Positions 1-10,585 of a stretch of 22,915 nt of DNA are shown piece by piece. The DNA comes from Pigoraptor vietnamica. Taxonomy: Eukaryota; Opisthokonta; Filasterea. The DNA is taken from positions 1 to 22,915 of the forward strand of contig CALSCQ010001490.1 in the NCBI GenBank assembly GCA_943704525.1, written 5' to 3'. Every line of letters starts with the position of its first letter. Position 1 is the stretch's first letter. Below the pieces are notes generated by a model. That model did no database searches. It had not been told where the DNA came from and was given only the letters and a program-made list of their open reading frames with translations. A program made the translations under genes and the position numbers.

Positions 1-123
1 GGGGGGGGGAACTGTCGGCGGCCGCCAATTGATTGTCTTATTGGAATGGCTGATTCGCTCGTGGACATCTGTTATATGCGTGGCGCTGCGACACTGACGC
101 GGCGCTTTGGCGTGGACGCGCAG
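1..123 (+). other. Probable upstream intron tail of PUF60
   Basis: The stretch ends in GACGCGCAG at 115-123, a good 3' splice site directly before the conserved VSRPQ codons. The frame stays open back to base 1 with an ATG at 46, but the peptide it would add does not resemble the end of RRM1. I therefore read this as intron. The first 9 bases are a G run. Confidence 0.5.
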
Positions 124-1709
124 GTCAGTCGGCCGCAGAACGCGCCCGCACCGACGCCGCAGTTTGAGGAGATTGTGCGCGAGTCGCAGAACCAGCCGCG
201 TGTGTACGTTGCGAATATCCACCCCGAGCTGACAGAGTGAGTGGTGGCCTGGTTCCTCGTTGTGCGTGCGTGTGCGTGCTTGTGTGCGTGTGTGCGTGTG
301 CGTGTGTGCGTGTTCCTGCATGTGTTGTGCGTACGTGTGCTTATCCCTGCGTGCCGTCTCCCGCAGGTCCGACATCAAGAGCGTCTTTGAAGCCTTTGGT
401 CCCATCGTGTCCTGTCACGTGATACCCGACCACATGTCCCCCGGGCGACACAAGGGCGTCGCCTTTGTCGAGTACCAGCGAATGGAGGCAGCACGCGACG
501 CAATCGGTGCGACATGCCCGTTGAATTTGCGCGCAACCATTTAAACATGCACGCACGCGGACACCTGCTTCTCCATCCCCAACTGCCGTGAGCGCCACCA
601 TGGCCAGCGATACTTTCTCGTCCTATGCCTTCCCTTATGGCTGACTCGCCAACGCCACCGCGCAGCGTCCATGCACAACTTTGACCTCGGCGGGCAACTC
701 TTGAAGGTGACGAAGGGCATCACGCCCCTGTCTGTGCTGCCCACACACCTCCAGGTCACGCAGACGACGCCCTCGGCAACTGCAGCGCTGCAGGCAGCCG
801 CAGCGGCCGCCTCGAAGCTGCCTGTAGTAGCCAGTCTCAATGGGCCCCAACAGGTGTGTGGCGTGCACTGTCCGCCGTATCTGCTGCTGTTTGTGCCCTC
901 CTGTGCGTGGCGTCGAGAGCTTTCGCATTCTTGTGCGTGGAGGAGAGTGGTCGCTTGTAGAGGAGCTTGCAGAGGAGGGAGAAAAGCAATGGCGAAAGAA
1001 AGGGGGGGGCCCACTGTGACTCCAGCTCAATCGTCATCCTCTCTAACAATCTCTTCCATCGCCGCAGTCGCCCGCAGCCAAGCCCCAACCGGCGCCTGAA
1101 GGTAGTGTGCTCATGCTCCGCGCTAGTTCCACGCCCGTTTTGCCGCGTTCTGTCCTCTGTCTCGACTGTGTGGAATCGCCCGTGACTCTCGCTGATTGGA
1201 TTGTTCCTCGCCCTCTCCCACTGGCGCATGCACAGCTGCGCCTGTTCCTGCTCCCACCCCTGCGGCGAATGCGACGACGAACGCCGCGGCGGGCTTGGGC
1301 GTGGGCATGGGGATGGGGATTGGGATGGCCGTTTCCACCCCTGCGGACGTGCACGCGAAGATGGCGAAGTTTGCGGAGGAGGCGATGCGCAAGAAGGAAG
1401 ACACGCTGGACAACGAAGAGTCGGTCTCCATCAAGGGATCGACGCAGCGGCAGCTGCTCATGCAGAAGCTCGCCCAGCGCGCGGTGGACGAGGTGCGTGC
1501 GAGTCCGCTGCGGCGCTGTGGATTGGCGCGCTTTCTTAGTGGTTTGTGCTTGTGTGTGTGCGTCTGAAGAAAGGGGGGGGGGGGGCTTAATGCAGTTAAG
1601 GTCAATGGTTAGATCGTTGTTGTTCAGTTGAGAGCGATGTGTGTATGCAACGGACGTGATATGTCAGTACCTTTTCAATGCGAATGGCGCTTCCATGCGT
1701 CTAATGTAT

Positions 1710-1773
<64 letters not shown>

Positions 1774-2223
1774 TTGCAGGACGCCTCGCGCCTTGTCGTC
1801 CTGCGTAACATGGTTGGACCCGAGGACGTCGACGAGTCGCTCGAAGGGGAGGTCGCTGAGGAGTGCCAAAAGTACGGCCCAGTAACACGAGTGCACGTGG
1901 CCACCGACATGCGCGCACTCCTCGCGCGACCGGACGAAACGCCGGTCAAGATATTCGTCCTCTTCAACGCCGCTGCGGGTGCGTCACGTGGCGTCCCACT
2001 TACTGCACGTGTCCATCTCACCGCGTGTGCGCACTGTGTCATTCGTAACGGTTGGCAGTGTGTGTTTCTCACTCTTGGAGGTCACTCCCTGACCTCTTCC
2101 CTGTTCCACGCAGCGGCCAAACGCGCCGTCGAGGGCCTGCACAACCGCTTCTTTGCCGGGCGGCAGTTGCGCGCGGAGCTCTACTCTGAGCAGCGATTCC
2201 TCGCGGGTGACTATACTGGCTAA
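124..2223 (+). CDS. PUF60: PUF60-like poly-U-binding splicing factor (5' end outside window)
   Basis: PUF60 (Half-pint) binds U-rich polypyrimidine tracts with U2AF and helps 3' splice-site recognition in the nucleus. Exons: 124-236, 367-506, 666-853, 1068-1101, 1236-1492, 1780-1978, 2114-2223 (TAA 2221-2223), giving 346 in-frame residues. The first residues (VSRPQ) match the end of RRM1, so RRM1 and the start codon lie upstream. RRM2 covers about residues 26-100, with RNP2 VYVANI, then DIKSVFEAFGPI, RNP1 KGVAFVEY and FDLGGQLLKV. An Ala/Pro/Gly-rich linker follows. The motif EESVSIKG...LLMQKL then leads into the C-terminal UHM (residues 245-346), with VLRNMV, LEGEVAEEC, VKIFV and the UHM loop RFFAGRQ. 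Exon 4 is only 34 nt. Introns start with GTG except 1102 (GTAGTG). The linker exons are the least certain because that region is not conserved. Confidence 0.93.
1573..1585. repeat. Poly-G tract (13 G) in PUF60 intron 5
   Basis: Thirteen consecutive G lie in the intron 1493-1779, about 125 bp upstream of the AC microsatellite. A shorter G8 run lies at 1003-1010 in intron 3. Confidence 0.9.
1712..1771. repeat. (AC)30 microsatellite in PUF60 intron 5
   Basis: A pure AC dinucleotide array of 60 bp ends 8 bp before the exon-6 acceptor (CTATTGCAG, 1771-1779). It occupies the place of a normal polypyrimidine tract. Confidence 0.95.
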
Positions 2224-2492
2224 GGGAATGAAATTGAAAGGCAACCGAGAGTTCAGATTGCGCGCAACAGAAAGCATGGATTACAGCAAATCGTGACAAA
2301 CGCGTTGACACAACTGTGGAAAAATGAACAGTTGACTTTTTCGAATTTGTATATGCAGGTGACATGTGTTCCCATGCGCGGCCTACACATACGCGCACGC
2401 ACGCACACACGCACACATACACATGGAATTTCTCCGGGACTGCCTTTGCGTCCCCACACACTGCGGCAGTGGAAGGGGTAACGCAAGCGCTT

Positions 2493-2577
2493 CACGTGCG
2501 GGGCGTCCAATCAGAGCGCAGCGGTCACGCCATCCGACCAATCAGAGCGCCGCTGGCATGCAGTACTTTATTTAAAT
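2493..2577 (+). promoter_or_regulatory. Predicted promoter: E-box, twin CCAAT boxes, TATA-like element
   Basis: In order: CACGTG at 2493-2498, CCAATCAGAGCG at 2507-2518, the same 12-mer at 2538-2549 (31 bp later, about three helical turns), and TTTATTTAAAT at 2567-2577. CCAATCA fits the binding site of the trimeric factor NF-Y. This order suggests transcription rightward into the GAPN-like gene from about 2600. No experimental start site is visible from sequence. Confidence 0.55.
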
Positions 2578-2702
2578 CTAACAAATAATCGGCTTAATGG
2601 AAGTTATCTCTGTGACATTGGCTAATCTGAGTAGTAGACTATGCGGTGTGTGTGGGTTGCGGGACACACGATGAACGCTTGCGTAAACACCTGCAGAAAG
2701 AC

Positions 2703-2707
2703 CACAC

Positions 2708-2755
<48 letters not shown>
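2703..2755. repeat. (CA)n microsatellite
   Basis: A near-perfect CA array with single CG interruptions lies in the leader or spacer of the GAPN-like gene. Confidence 0.95.
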
Positions 2756-2758
<3 letters not shown>

Positions 2759-2959
2759 GTGGCAGTGCCGGCGGTGACGCGGGTGACGGAATCAACAATG
2801 GGTGACGCACGCACAGGTGTGTTGACCTTAAATACTGTGGCGCGCCGTTCTCGTGAATTATTGACTCGCTTTTGTTTCCTGCGCATTTTCTTCTTCGTCC
2901 GTGTTGAGCCTGTGTTTTCTGTCAAAGTGCGTGGCGAGAACTCTGAAAGCGGCGCGAGA

Positions 2960-4996
2960 ATGACTGTTTTCGGCACGACCGTAGTTGAGCAGGAGGTCGG
3001 CATCATGGCGTCGGTGTACGCGGCAGAGTCCGAAGTGCGCCGCCTGCCGCTCGTTGACAGCACCAAGTACCTCATCGGCGGCGAGATTCGCCAGTGGACG
3101 GGCAAGTCGGTCAAGGTGTACTCGCCCATCTACGGCGCGGACGGCAAGCAGATAGAGCTGGGCACGTACGCCTTCCTCGACGAGAAGCTCGCGCTCGAGT
3201 CGGTGCAGGCGGCCTCGAACGGTGGGTCACTCGCGTGCGATCTGTCGTGTGTTGCACGCGCGGCACTCCAGTCTGACGCCATGTCCGTTGCTTGCAGCGT
3301 ACGGCAAGGGGCGCGGGCAGTGGCCAATGACGACGATGAAGGACCGCATTGCGCACATCCAGCGCTTTGTTGATGGCCTCAAGAAGGTGTGCTGTCGCCT
3401 GCGTGGGAGTTCCCTGGGACTGTCGTCCGCGGCGGCTGCATGGGAGTCCCGTGTCAATGTCGTCACCCTTACTCGCCGAGCGTGTATCTTGCATAATTGC
3501 GCGCAACGCCGCCGTTTGCTCACAATCCATTCGACGGTGTCACGTGCAGGTGCGCGACGAGATTGTCGAGATTCTCATGTGGGAGATCTGCAAGGCCAAG
3601 GGCGACGCGCAGAAGGAAGTGGACCGCACCATCCAGTACATCCAGGACACGATCGTGCAGGTCAAGCGACTCGAGAACGAGCAGAACGCCCTGCGCTGCG
3701 AGGGCGGCATCGTCGCCCAGATCAAGCGCGTGCCCCTCGGCGTCGTGTTGTGCGCGGGGCCGTTCAACTACCGTGGGTGTCCCTTTGGCCGATGCGTGCG
3801 CGTGTGTCTGCGCGTGTGTCTGCGCGTGTGTCGACGCATGTTGTGCCATCTCAGGCGATTGCTCTTGCCTTGCACTCCCACACTCGGTTCATTGCACAAT
3901 CATTCGATGTTTCTCACCTTGCACTCACCCACGCGCAGCGCTCAACGAGACGTACACGACGCTCATCCCCGCGATTCTGATGGGAAACACGGTCGTCCTC
4001 AAGACCCCACGCACGGGCTGCCTCTGCCACGTCCCCACCCTCAACGTCTTTCGCGACGTGTTCCCCCCGGGCGTCGTGAACATTGTCCACGGCTCCGGGC
4101 GTGACATCATGCCGACGATCATGCGCACGGGGCTTGTCGACGTCTTCGCGTTCATCGGGACGCACAAGGCCGCGAGCGACCTCCAGCGCGCGCACCCCTT
4201 TCCCCACAAACTGCGGACGGTGCTCGGCCTCGATGCAAAGAACCCCGCGATCGTGCTTGGCGACGCAGACGTCAGCGTCGCCGTGAGCGAGTGCGTCCTC
4301 GGGTCGCTCAGCTACAACGGCCAGCGCTGCACCGCGATCAAGATCATCTTTGTGCACGAGAGCCTCGTCGATTCGTTCCTCCCCAAGTTTGCGGCGGCCG
4401 TTGACGCGCTGCAGATTGGCCTCCCATGGACAGCAGGCGCCGCGGTCACCCCGCTGGCCGAGCCGCAGAAGCCCGAGGTGCTGGCGGAAATGATCCGCGA
4501 CGCCGTGGGCAAGGGCGCGCGCATCGTGAACGCGCGCGGGGGCAAGATTGACCGCTCGATCGTCGCGCCCACGGTGCTCTACCCCGTCTCCAAGGACATG
4601 ATGGCGTACTCGGTGGAGCAGTTTGGGCCCGTGGTGCCCGTGGTCCCCTTCAGGACGCTGGAGGAGATCTACGAGTTTGTGGTGGACACATCGTTCGGGC
4701 AGCAGGCGGCCGTGTTCTCGTCGAACCCCGCGGCCATCCCGGAGCTGATCGACGTGCTTGCACACCAGGTGTCGCGCATCAACATCAACGCGCAGTGCCA
4801 GCGGGGACCGGACAGCTTCCCGTTCACCGGCCGCAAGAACTCGGCGTACGGCACGCTCAGTGTGTACGACGCCCTCCGCACGATGAGCATCCGGACGGTC
4901 GTTGCGACCAAGGAGAGCGAGCGGAACGTGCGGCTGCTGGAGGACGTCATGCTCGAGCGGAAGAGCCGCTTTGTGCGATCCGAGTTTCTGTTCTGA
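2960..4996 (+). CDS. gapN: NADP-dependent non-phosphorylating glyceraldehyde-3-phosphate dehydrogenase-like (ALDH superfamily)
   Basis: Family reaction: D-glyceraldehyde-3-phosphate + NADP+ + H2O to 3-phosphoglycerate + NADPH, in the cytosol, bypassing GAPDH and phosphoglycerate kinase. Exons: 2960-3221, 3298-3386, 3550-3772, 3939-4996 (TGA 4994-4996), 543 aa. Landmarks: KYLIGGEIRQW near the N-terminus; GQWPMTTMKDRI; PLGVVLCAGPFNYPLNET (the conserved Asn of FNYP is about N190, rebuilt across intron 3); SYNGQRCTAIK with catalytic Cys322; EQFGPVVPVVPF; RGPDSFPFTGRKNSA; C-terminus RSEFLF. The usual ALDH motif ELGGKNP is replaced by VLGLDAKNP (286-294). As I recall, GL(E/D)AKNP is typical of a GAPN branch common in bacteria and some protists. 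The start could also be ATG 3005, which has a better +4 G. The name rests on family resemblance; substrate is inferred. Confidence 0.92.
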
Positions 4997-5503
4997 GCGC
5001 GCGCGTGTGGGAAGGGGGCGTATCTGATATAAATGGCTTGTTCATTTGTCGCATTCCTCTTGGGACGTTTATCGGATGTGAGGAACGAGATGCGAGCGCG
5101 CGACTCCCAAGTGCTGACGGTGCCTAGCGTGTGGCAGGGGAGCACTCCGTGCGTCAAACCTAAATGACCCCGTGTGAACAGTCAGCTGGAGAATGGCTTT
5201 TGCGCTGTGCGAGCAAGCGGACGAACTGCGAAGGCATTGTGCCCAAGGTGCGAATCGGCAGAGGCACATCTGATTATTGAACACGCTCTCGAAGGAAAAG
5301 AGTGCAACGCAGCGGTGCATGTGAGACGCGCGAATACAAGCACGGCAGCTTCAACCAGCAACGCAAACGCAAACGCAATACGCAGTACGCGCACGTGTGC
5401 ACAAAAACGACGCATGATGTGAGCGGATTCCAGTCCGCAGCAGGGATGCAGAGACATGTGGCGGCGAGAGTGAGGGGCGAAAACGCGGCGGCTCTTCGTC
5501 AAC
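4997..5503. other. Convergent 3' spacer between GAPN-like and kinase genes
   Basis: This non-coding spacer between two genes that end towards each other shows no conserved ORF and no strong polyadenylation signal (the nearest AT-rich piece is GATATAAATGG near 5027-5037). A CGCAAA-type mini-repeat lies at 5360-5376. Confidence 0.6.
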
Positions 5504-8500
5504 TCAGAGCTGCATGTTGGACATGAGGCGATGGCAGAGTCGCTTGTACGGCCACGTGTCGCCACCGAGGCGCTTGAGGTGCAATCCGTAGAGGTTGAGC
5601 TTGGGAATCTTGCATATCTCAATCTCAAAGCGGATCGGCTGCCGGTTCGGGTTCGCGGCCGAGTCGACGCACGTCACGGTGTAGTCGCGCCAGCTAAACT
5701 CAATCTTGAATTCGGTAAGCACGCGCGACACCTCCTTCATGATCTCCATGGCAGGCTTCGACGAGGTCGTGCTGACGTTGAACAGGCCGCGCACCGTCCG
5801 CAGGTCCGTGCCCCCGCGGCTTCCGTCCATGCTCCCGCTCGGCCCGACATACGCGTCCGCCCCCTGCGCCGCGCTGTCCCGCCGCCGACCAAACGCGTTG
5901 AGCAGCGACTGCATCGCACCGTCCAGCGACAGGAAGCGCTTGCGGCGGCGCGCGTTCGAAGGCTCTCCGAGTACGTTGAAGTCGTGCTCCTGTTGTTCCA
6001 CAATCGCGGCGGCGGCGGCGGTGCTTGCGGCCGACGGAGGTTCGCGGGCTGGTCCAGCACGTGGTTGCGAGGGTGGGAGTGGCTGTGACGCTGCATCCAA
6101 GGTCGGGCGCGGCGACCGAAGGCTCCCCGCGGCCAGTGCTTGGCTGGGCGTGCCGTCGCGACCCACGCTGTCCCGCCGCGGGCGTGCGACAAGGTAGCCG
6201 CTCTCGCCCGCGCTCTCCTTGCGCGAGGCGACCGACGTGACCGACGAAATGGCTACGACGCCGTCGTCCGCGCGGTCCCTCTCGCGCTCCTTCTCGCGGA
6301 GCTGCGCCAAGGCGGAGACATCCCCTTTGCCAACCGACGGGCGCCGCTGCGACTGCACGGCGACGAGCGTAAACGCGCGCTCGGGCTGTCCAGCGGGTGC
6401 GGAGGGCGCCTGGGCGGTCGATGGAAGCAGCGATTCCCGCGCGGGCACGCTTCCCGAGTGCAGCGGGGACGGGGGAACCGGCGTGGCCCACGCCACCGCC
6501 GATGGGGACAGCGGTCCAAGGGGAACGACGTCGCCGGCGCCGGCGCCCGCACTGATCTGCACGCGCAACTCGCGCTCCTTCTTCTCGCGGAACGCCGCGG
6601 TTGCCTGCGACATGGCATTGATGGCCTCGCGCTGAAACCTGTGAAGAGAGAGAGAACGACACATTAACTGGCGCAAACAGACGTACCACGAACTTCATGG
6701 GGGTTGACTGTAGGAGCGGGGCTGTTATAGAGGCGCGCAAACCTCCAACTGGGCAAACTAGAGACAGTCCGCAATCCCTACCAACGCGAAGTGCGCGATG
6801 CGAATTCACTCGGTGTGACGAGTGGGTGCGACAAATTCGGAGCCAGCACACCAATACCCACTTGGACGCCTCCTGCGGCCCGGCAATCGTCTGCGACCGC
6901 CGCCGGTCCATCTTCATCTTCTCGATGAGGGCTGCGCGCGCCGCCTGCGCCGAGGCCGCCTGCGCCTGTGCGGCCGCCTTCTGCGCCGCGACCGCCGTGC
7001 TCTGCTGCTGCCGCTGCTTCTCGATCAGCAGCCGCTGGCACGTGCGCGGGGACATGGGCGCGCGCATGCGGTGCGACGACCCGCCCTCGCCCTCCTCGTC
7101 AATCGCATTTAGCGTGCCCGAGCTCGCCGCAAACGCCTGTGCCTCCATGAACGCACGGCGCTCCCGCTCGCGCTTCTCGAGAAGCAGATAGTACGTTGCT
7201 GCGGGGCAAGGGGCGGGTGTGATTGGTGATTTCATCCGATGCGCAGAAAGAAACGGCGCCGCAGCCAAGGGCGTATATCGCGTCGGAAAGAGAGTCAAAT
7301 TCGAGTTTAGCAAGCATGGCGCTGTGCGCGTAAGCCGCTGCGTGTTGGGGTGCGGTGGACGGCCAATGTGCACATACTTGCGCATCCGATTTGAGCAATG
7401 AAAAAACGATCATGCGCAAAATGATGTGACAATGCATGCGACTGTGTGCATGTCAGTGTGTGTGCGTGCGTGTGTGTGTGTGTGTGTGTATGTGTGTGTG
7501 TGTGCGTGTGTGCGCGCGCGTGCTAATGTACAATCTGCGCTGCATCATAGGTGCATATGTGCACTGCGAGCGTGTACGCATAGCCACGTGCGCGCAAGTG
7601 CAAAACACTGCGAGCGCGTGCCCGTGCGCCCCACACACCTTTGATGGGGTTGATGCCACTCTTCAGCAGGTACGCCTTGGCCGTCTCGGGGTCAAACTCG
7701 TACTTGAGCAGCTTCTGGAATATCTCCTCATCCGGGGTGGTGAACTCTTCGCGCACGGGCAAGTGGTTGTCGGGCGGCCCGTCGCACCCCTCGTTGACCC
7801 ACGGGTGCGCCCGCACCTCGTCAAGCGTCGCACGCATCGTGCGGTCCGTCACAATCATGCGCGAGAGAAGGTGCTTGGCCTCTGCAACGGTGCCGAACAG
7901 CGGTGAGAACGACTTGCTCACAGTCAATTCCACAGCACTTGCACCGCTCCTAAAAATCCGCCGGGCCCACACAACCACGACAGACACTACAGAGCGCGCA
8001 TGCACACAGACGCACACGGGCGAAACACGCGCCCTCCAATCGAGTCCACCCACCCGCAGAGAGCGTGTCCGGACACACGTACTGTCCCCGCACAATCTTG
8101 TCGTAGAGGCGCTTGACGTTCGAGTCGTCGAAGGGGAGGTGCCCACACAGCAACGCGAAGAGAATGATGCCCATCGACCACACGTCCACCTCCGGGCCCA
8201 CGTACTTGTTCCCGAGTATCATCTCGGGCGCCGCGTAAAAGGGGCTCCCGCAGTACGTCTTCATCGTGTTGTCCGCGTAGAACATGTTGCTGAACCCAAA
8301 GTCGATGATGCGGATGTTGCGGTCGGCGTCCAGCAGCAGGTTCTCGGGCTTGAGGTCGCGGTGGATCACCGAGTTCCTGTGGCAGTACTCGACCGCCGAG
8401 ATGAGCTGCCTGAAAAAACGGCGCGCCTCGGGCTCCTTCAGGTAGCGCCGCGCGACAATGTAGTCAAAGAGCTCCCCGCCGGCGGCGTACTCCATCACGA

Positions 8501-9372
8501 GCACGATGCGGTCGGGCGTCTCCATGACGTCAAGCAGGCCCACAATGTGCGGGTGGCAGAGCAGCTTCAGGAAGCCGATCTCGCGGTGGACGCGCTTGAG
8601 AGCCTTCGCCGTCTTGATGTTCGCCTTCTCGAGAATCTTCAGCGCGACCTGCGCGCCGTCGCGTGTTACGGATGCACGCAGAGCACGTGGCACACTAACT
8701 CATGCACCACGCACACAAAGCGGATGTGCAGTTACATACAAAGCGTTCACGTACACGTACGCCATGAGTGTTGCCGCGCAGACAGACAGAAATGCAACAA
8801 GGGGACCGGCATCCACGACACGTTCGCACACATGAGCGTCGCAACACACACCACACGGACCCAATACCACACGGCACATGCACCGCACACCACACACACG
8901 TACGCCGCCGCACGCGTGGGTGCAATCGCGTGCATGACAGCGACGAACCAACCTTCTGACCAGTCCTCGAGTGCTGTCCCAGCTTCACCTTGCCGTAGCT
9001 GCCCTGTCCCAGTGTGCGGTCCACAACGTACATGCCGATCGTCTCGGGCAAGTCGGGCGCGGCGATTCCCGGCGCGGGCGACGACGGGGACGCAACGGCG
9101 ACGGTCGGTGCGGGCTGCTTCTCCCTCTCCTTGTCTCCTCGGCTGTCCCACTCTTTGTCCCTCACTTTGTCCCTCTCGCGCTCGCCCGACGACCCCGACG
9201 ACGAGGACTGCCCGGACACCGAGCGCACGACAGACGTCCCGTTACCACTGCCACTGCTGTGCCCGTGGGCAGAGGGCGCGGGGCCGTTCGCGAGTGAGGA
9301 AGGGAGCGGGGAGGCCATGTCAGCGGGGGCTGCGTGGCGCTCCGAGTACGACGTGCTCGCAACGGACGCCAT
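5504..9372 (-). CDS. Kin1/MARK/PAR-1-type Ser/Thr protein kinase with KA1 domain
   Basis: A CAMKL-family kinase; relatives phosphorylate microtubule, polarity and secretion proteins and use KA1 to bind acidic membrane lipids. Exons in transcript order: 9372-8953, 8648-8054, 7881-7639, 7198-6862, 6638-5504; 909 aa. A Ser- and charge-rich N-terminus (1-113) precedes the kinase domain (about 115-368): Gly loop GQGSYG (122-127), VALK Lys144, HRDLKPEN with Asp238, DFG 256-258, T-loop KTYCGSPFYAAPE (Thr271, the likely LKB1-type activation site), VDVWSMGIILFALLCGHLPF, HPWV. After NGPP-like DGPPDNHLP comes a UBA-like helical stretch ending ATYYLLLEK. A long Ala/Gln/Arg-rich low-complexity linker follows, then KA1 in the last ~80 residues (EIMKEVSRVL...RFEIEICKIPKL..LHLKRLGGDTWPYK). 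Yeast Kin1-like rather than SNF1. Another in-frame start further upstream would add a poorly conserved extension. Confidence 0.93.
7451..7522. repeat. (GT)n microsatellite in kinase intron 3
   Basis: The GT array is interrupted by CG and AT steps and ends in a GCGCGCGC run. It lies inside the 440-bp intron 7638-7199, so on the gene's own strand it reads CA. Confidence 0.9.
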
Positions 9373-10011
9373 CGCGTGACCCTCACAATGCGGCAGCGGT
9401 GCTTTCGCACAGCACGGCCGCGGGGCGCGAGGCACTCAGGAACCCATTCACGTGCGAGGGAAGAGTAAAGGCGACGGAGGGTGCGGGCGCTCACAGCGCG
9501 ACCGTGTGCGGCAAGCGACCGGCCTTAGTAGGGTGATTGCACACGCTCGTCACAATCGACCAACGGCAGGGTCACGTGCACAGGGGTAATGGAGCGAAGG
9601 GAGCAGAAACCGTCTCTTTTGTGGGAGGATGTCACGCGGTTGCAAACGAACAGTGCCAGAGGTAGAGACGCAGATCAAACCCACAAGCGCCGATTCAAGG
9701 ATAATTGCTTAATCCAATTCGCCGCAATATAGACTGACTATAGGAATTATTTAAACTAAAGTATAGTACCATCGTAAGATTGTATGACGTTTGTATATGC
9801 AAATCTTTTCGTGAATTTTTAACCGAAGTTGGCCGTTTACGCATTCAGTCTCGATATGGAAAGCCACCGTCGGGGAAGTACAGAAATAGCAATTGTGAGT
9901 CACTGTTACATACGGGTGTGTAACACATCACGTGTCATGTTCAACGATAAGGTATGCTCTTACAGTTCAACAGTGAGCCGCACTCTCTCTCAACACAAAC
10001 ACACGCAGGAC
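9373..10011. promoter_or_regulatory. Divergent upstream region of kinase (-) and small membrane protein (+)
   Basis: About 640 bp between two outward-reading genes, probably holding both promoters. The kinase side is GC-rich. About 9690-9825 is sharply AT-rich, with TATTTAAACTAAAG (9749-9762), TGACGT (9785-9790), the octamer ATGCAAAT (9797-9804) and GAATTTTTAACC. A possible 5' leader intron for the + gene runs 9952-10008 (AAG|GTATGC ... CACGCAG). CACGTG occurs near 9573 but is common across the window. Confidence 0.45.
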
Positions 10012-10290
10012 ATGGCGCTTTCCATCTGGACCAAGCTGCTCGTCAGCCTGCTCATTGACGCCGTCGGCCTGCTCAACTACCTCGTGCCAGGGTTCGGGGA
10101 GGCCGTCGACATTGCGTGGGCGCCCGTGAGCGCGTTCCTCGTGCAACGACTGTACCACATGCCGCTCTTCTCGGTGCTCGGGTTCGCCGAAGAGGCGCTC
10201 CCGTTCACCGACTTCATTCCGACAGCGACTATTGCGTGGCTCTACGAGCGATACAACGAGCGGGGCCACGTGCGGCCGCACTTCACGTGA
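10012..10290 (+). CDS. Small conserved membrane protein, function unknown
   Basis: 92 aa with high-GC third positions like the neighbouring real genes. The sequence holds two hydrophobic stretches (about residues 7-28 and 36-60) around LNYLVPGFGEAVDIAWAP, then FAEEALPFTDFIPTATIAW near the C-terminus and a charged tail. The Gly/Pro loop and the EE-LPFTDxIPT motif resemble, from memory, a short uncharacterised family in photosynthetic and other eukaryotes and bacteria. I cannot give it a function. ATG 10012 (GGACATGGCG) is preferred. If 9952-10008 is an intron, ATG 9937 would add five residues (MFNDK) in the same frame. The frame is also open to 9829, but that extension looks non-coding. Confidence 0.7.
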   Translation: MALSIWTKLLVSLLIDAVGLLNYLVPGFGEAVDIAWAPVSAFLVQRLYHMPLFSVLGFAEEALPFTDFIPTATIAWLYERYNERGHVRPHFT

Positions 10291-10585
10291 GCTGTTGTTC
10301 CGACCTCAGGCTTCAACGGCTCCGGAGTGATCGAACCCGTCACGAAGGACTTTCGCAATCTTCACTTGACGATGAGGGTCTCATCACATGAGCCGTCGTA
10401 GCATCGGTTGTCTTTGTCTGGACGCTGAATGCCATAGATATTGCGTGCGCGGCGCTTTCGTTTGCGTTGTGCTTTCGGCGGCGTGCGGCACATACTGCGT
10501 TACCGGTGAGACGCCGCAAGTCACGTACATCGGGAAGAGTACAGTGACGACCAGCGTGCGCAAATGAACGTGTATTAATGCAAAC
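10291..10585. other. Convergent 3' spacer
   Basis: Just under 300 bp between the ends of the small membrane protein gene and the beta-helix gene. I see no conserved coding frame, repeat or clear polyadenylation signal. Confidence 0.6.

Larger units (their letters stand above)
2224..2959. other. Spacer between PUF60 and the GAPN-like gene
   Basis: I see no convincing coding exon here. It holds the 3' flank of PUF60 (no clear AATAAA), two CCAAT boxes with a TATA-like element (2493-2577), a CA repeat (2703-2755) and a pyrimidine-rich leader before the GAPN start. The CA repeat ends in CGCAG at 2754-2758, so a 5'UTR intron is possible but unproven. Confidence 0.6.

Noticed and set aside
5700-7385. 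Long alternative open frame inside the kinase gene on the same strand
   Set aside because: It reads exon 5 in the wrong frame and runs through an intron; the KA1 frame is the conserved one.
7641-9536. 631-codon open frame on the plus strand opposite the kinase
   Set aside because: Shadow of the GC-rich antisense of the kinase exons; low-complexity, no domain.
9690-9830. Possible spliceosomal snRNA in the AT-rich patch
   Set aside because: Compared by eye with U1, U2, U4, U5 and U6 conserved segments; no Sm site plus conserved loop was found.
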